6,768 bases of DNA from an uncultured Flavobacteriia bacterium. Its GTDB lineage: Bacteria; Bacteroidota; Bacteroidia; Flavobacteriales_D; Crocinitomicaceae. Numbering within the stretch: the stretch's first letter is position 1; every line of letters begins with the position of its first letter. The notes under the pieces are model-generated. The model searched no databases, was not told the DNA's origin, and worked only from the letters and a program-made list of their open reading frames with translations. The DNA is taken from assembly GCA_903928365.1 (NCBI GenBank), contig CAIYQV010000336.1, forward strand, positions 1 through 6,768, read 5' to 3'. A program made the position numbers and the translations under genes. This document shows, piece by piece, positions 6,704-6,768 of this stretch.

Positions 6704-6768
6704 TCCGCAGAATTTGCAATCCTGCGGAATGAAATTAACAGAACAAACTCGTAAACCTATTTCGCAGG
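6704..6768. repeat. Inverted repeat with a third related arm, candidate palindromic (REP-like) element
   Basis: TCCGCAG (6704-6710) is the exact reverse complement of CTGCGGA (6722-6728), with an 11-nt AT-rich loop (6711-6721). A third related arm, TTCGCAGG, lies at 6761-6768, and its CGCAGG is the reverse complement of CCTGCG at 6721-6726, so two alternative hairpins are possible. No T-run follows the first hairpin. The rest of the tail has no open reading frame I would support. The last arm touches the window edge, so the element is probably incomplete here. Confidence 0.4.

Overview
The window looks like chromosomal DNA from a member of the Bacteroidota, most likely Flavobacteriales; I cannot name a genus. 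Reasons: the two large proteins read like flavobacterial ClpC and GyrA. Two of the three genes have a perfect TAAATTTG octamer upstream that fits the Bacteroidota -7 consensus TANNTTTG. None of the starts has a Shine-Dalgarno sequence, only A-rich leaders. The exported TPR protein has a signal peptide ending ...SFGQ, a common Bacteroidota style. Base composition is moderately AT-rich, with AT-rich spacers.

Layout, left to right. Positions 1-30 are a 9-bp inverted repeat cut by the window edge, possibly an interspersed palindromic element. Positions 39-70 are an intrinsic terminator serving the leftward clpC gene (91-2613, minus strand). A 215-bp AT-rich divergent spacer (2614-2828) holds a good clpC promoter, a weak gyrA promoter candidate and a 13-bp dyad just before gyrA. 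gyrA runs rightward from 2829 to 5384. After 34 bp comes a gene for an exported TPR protein (5419-6633) with its own promoter candidate overlapping the end of gyrA, then a strong intrinsic terminator (6651-6680). The last 88 bp hold no gene but contain related CTGCGGA/CGCAGG inverted arms that may belong to a second palindromic repeat.

How the genes work together: clpC (protein quality control) and gyrA (DNA supercoiling) are housekeeping genes sharing a divergent control region, with no evident joint pathway. There is no terminator between gyrA and the TPR gene, so they are probably co-transcribed, with extra initiation from the internal promoter. The TPR protein is predicted to be outside the cytoplasm, so it is unlikely to touch gyrase; the linkage is probably transcriptional or historical.

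I found no mobile element, CRISPR array, RNA gene, defence system or broken gene. This is an ordinary core-genome region. The points that merit a second look are the pre-gyrA dyad, a variant GyrA-box with a second box-like motif, the uncharacterised TPR gene, and the palindromic repeats at both ends.
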